A stretch of DNA of 6,281 nucleotides from Candidatus Blautia intestinipullorum (GTDB taxonomy: Bacteria > Bacillota > Clostridia > Lachnospirales > Lachnospiraceae), in contig DWVA01000297.1 in the NCBI GenBank assembly GCA_019120475.1, positions 1-6,281 on the forward strand. The letters are read 5' to 3'. The notes below the pieces were generated by a model. It was not told where the DNA came from, did not search any database, and saw only the letters and a list, made by a program, of their open reading frames with translations. A program made the position numbers and the translations under genes. This document shows, in pieces, positions 6,016-6,281 of this stretch; positions within the stretch are counted from its first letter, which is position 1, and each line of letters begins with the position of its first letter.

Positions 6016-6049
6016 AAACCCTTGAACCTTGAATGTTCAGGGGTTTTTT
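6016..6049 (+). terminator. Intrinsic terminator after tRNA-Thr
   Basis: A 12-bp stem with one G-U pair forms between AAACCCTTGAAC (6016-6027) and GTTCAGGGGTTT (6035-6046), with a 7-base loop. The T-run 6044-6049 completes a standard Rho-independent terminator. Its stem begins only 6 bases beyond the last base of the tRNA, so the tRNA's 3' trailer is essentially the terminator itself. It would also stop any read-through from sigH. Confidence 0.9.
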
Positions 6050-6087
6050 CTTGTCTGTCATAAAAAAACTTTTAAAACGCGGGAAAC

Positions 6088-6098
6088 TATGATATGAT
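6088..6098 (+). promoter_or_regulatory. Possible -10 region of the glnS promoter
   Basis: Two overlapping TATGAT hexamers (6088-6093 and 6093-6098) lie 33-43 bases ahead of the glnS start, downstream of the tRNA terminator, where a promoter is needed. No good -35 box is visible at 17 bases; the upstream DNA is A- and T-rich (6061-6076). The call rests mainly on position. Confidence 0.35.
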
Positions 6099-6130
6099 TG
6101 AAGTTCAAGAACAGTTCAGGAGGGAAAGAG

Positions 6131-6281
6131 ATGGAGAACGAGAACGTTTCCAAGAATTTTATTGAAAATATTATTGATAAAGATCTGGCAGAGGGTGTTT
6201 ATGATACTGTGCATACGCGTTTTCCACCGGAGCCCAACGGATATCTTCATATTGGACATGCCAAATCTATTCTCTTAAATT
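6131..6281 (+). CDS. glnS: Glutaminyl-tRNA synthetase, N-terminal part (3' end outside window)
   Basis: The first 50 codons of a class I aminoacyl-tRNA synthetase are present before the window ends. The segment HTRFPPEPNGYLHIGHAKSI (residues 28-47), with the ATP-binding HIGH at 40-43, is the diagnostic GlnRS form; bacterial GluRS instead reads Ala-Pro-Ser-Pro-Thr-Gly before HIGG. The short N-terminus with NFIENIIDKDLAEG is also typical of GlnRS. The enzyme charges tRNA-Gln directly with glutamine. AGGAGG (6118-6123) lies 7 bases before ATG 6131 and fixes the start. A terminator separates it from the tRNA upstream, so it probably begins a new transcription unit. The KMSKS loop and anticodon domains lie outside the window. 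Confidence 0.93.
   Translation, partial: MENENVSKNFIENIIDKDLAEGVYDTVHTRFPPEPNGYLHIGHAKSILLN

Noticed and set aside
5875..6063. Open frame of 62 codons running through the tRNA-Thr gene
   Set aside because: It reads straight through the tRNA and its promoter, has no ribosome binding site, and its middle part is simply the translated tRNA. Such frames are a common false annotation.
1..6281. CRISPR array, insertion sequence, prophage attachment site or tandem repeats
   Set aside because: No regularly spaced repeats, transposase motifs or terminal repeats were seen. The tRNA 3' end is not followed by an integrase gene or by a repeated copy of its end within the window.

Overview
This window most likely comes from a Gram-positive anaerobe of the class Clostridia, probably Lachnospiraceae. 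The sequence gives three reasons. The gene order cysS, mrnC, rlmB, sigH is the conserved Firmicutes block. The ribosome binding sites are AGGAGG-like, and the promoters fit the housekeeping-sigma consensus. The coding sequence is GC-moderate and rich in Lys and Glu. All supported genes lie on the + strand. This family-level placement is an inference from protein style and synteny, not a database match.

Layout. Positions 1-234 hold the 3' end of a beta-lactamase-like serine hydrolase with a KTGE motif. A well-formed promoter at 248-276, with a 9-bp inverted repeat bracketing its -10 box, precedes ridA (303-683), a reactive enamine/imine deaminase. A 16-bp perfect hairpin at 709-746 closes that unit. 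A second promoter (768-796) then starts a long run of closely packed genes. These are an sn-glycerol-1-phosphate dehydrogenase of the EgsA/AraM family (841-2118), ispF (2115-2591), cysS (2638-4044), mrnC (4029-4454), rlmB (4451-5194) and sigH (5230-5823). Three of the five junctions overlap, and the other two gaps are 35 and 46 bases with no terminator, so a single operon is the simplest reading. After sigH comes a strong promoter (5875-5903), a tRNA-Thr(GGT) gene at 5938-6010 and an intrinsic terminator at 6016-6049. The window ends in the first 50 codons of glnS (from 6131).

How the genes fit together. cysS, mrnC, rlmB, tRNA-Thr and glnS all serve translation: tRNA charging, 23S rRNA maturation and 23S rRNA methylation. 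ispF supplies isoprenoid precursors through the MEP pathway. The dehydrogenase coupled to it would make glycerol-1-phosphate, the backbone joined to a prenyl chain in prenylglyceryl phosphates, so the pair may link the two substrates of one lipid. SigH is the transition-phase/early-sporulation sigma factor.

Most of this is a familiar housekeeping region, and I do not see a clearly new system. The points most worth a second look are the egsA-ispF coupling, the absence of the rae1/yacP gene between rlmB and sigH, the lack of a terminator between sigH and the tRNA, the symmetrical element over the ridA promoter, and the U-poor hairpin after ridA.
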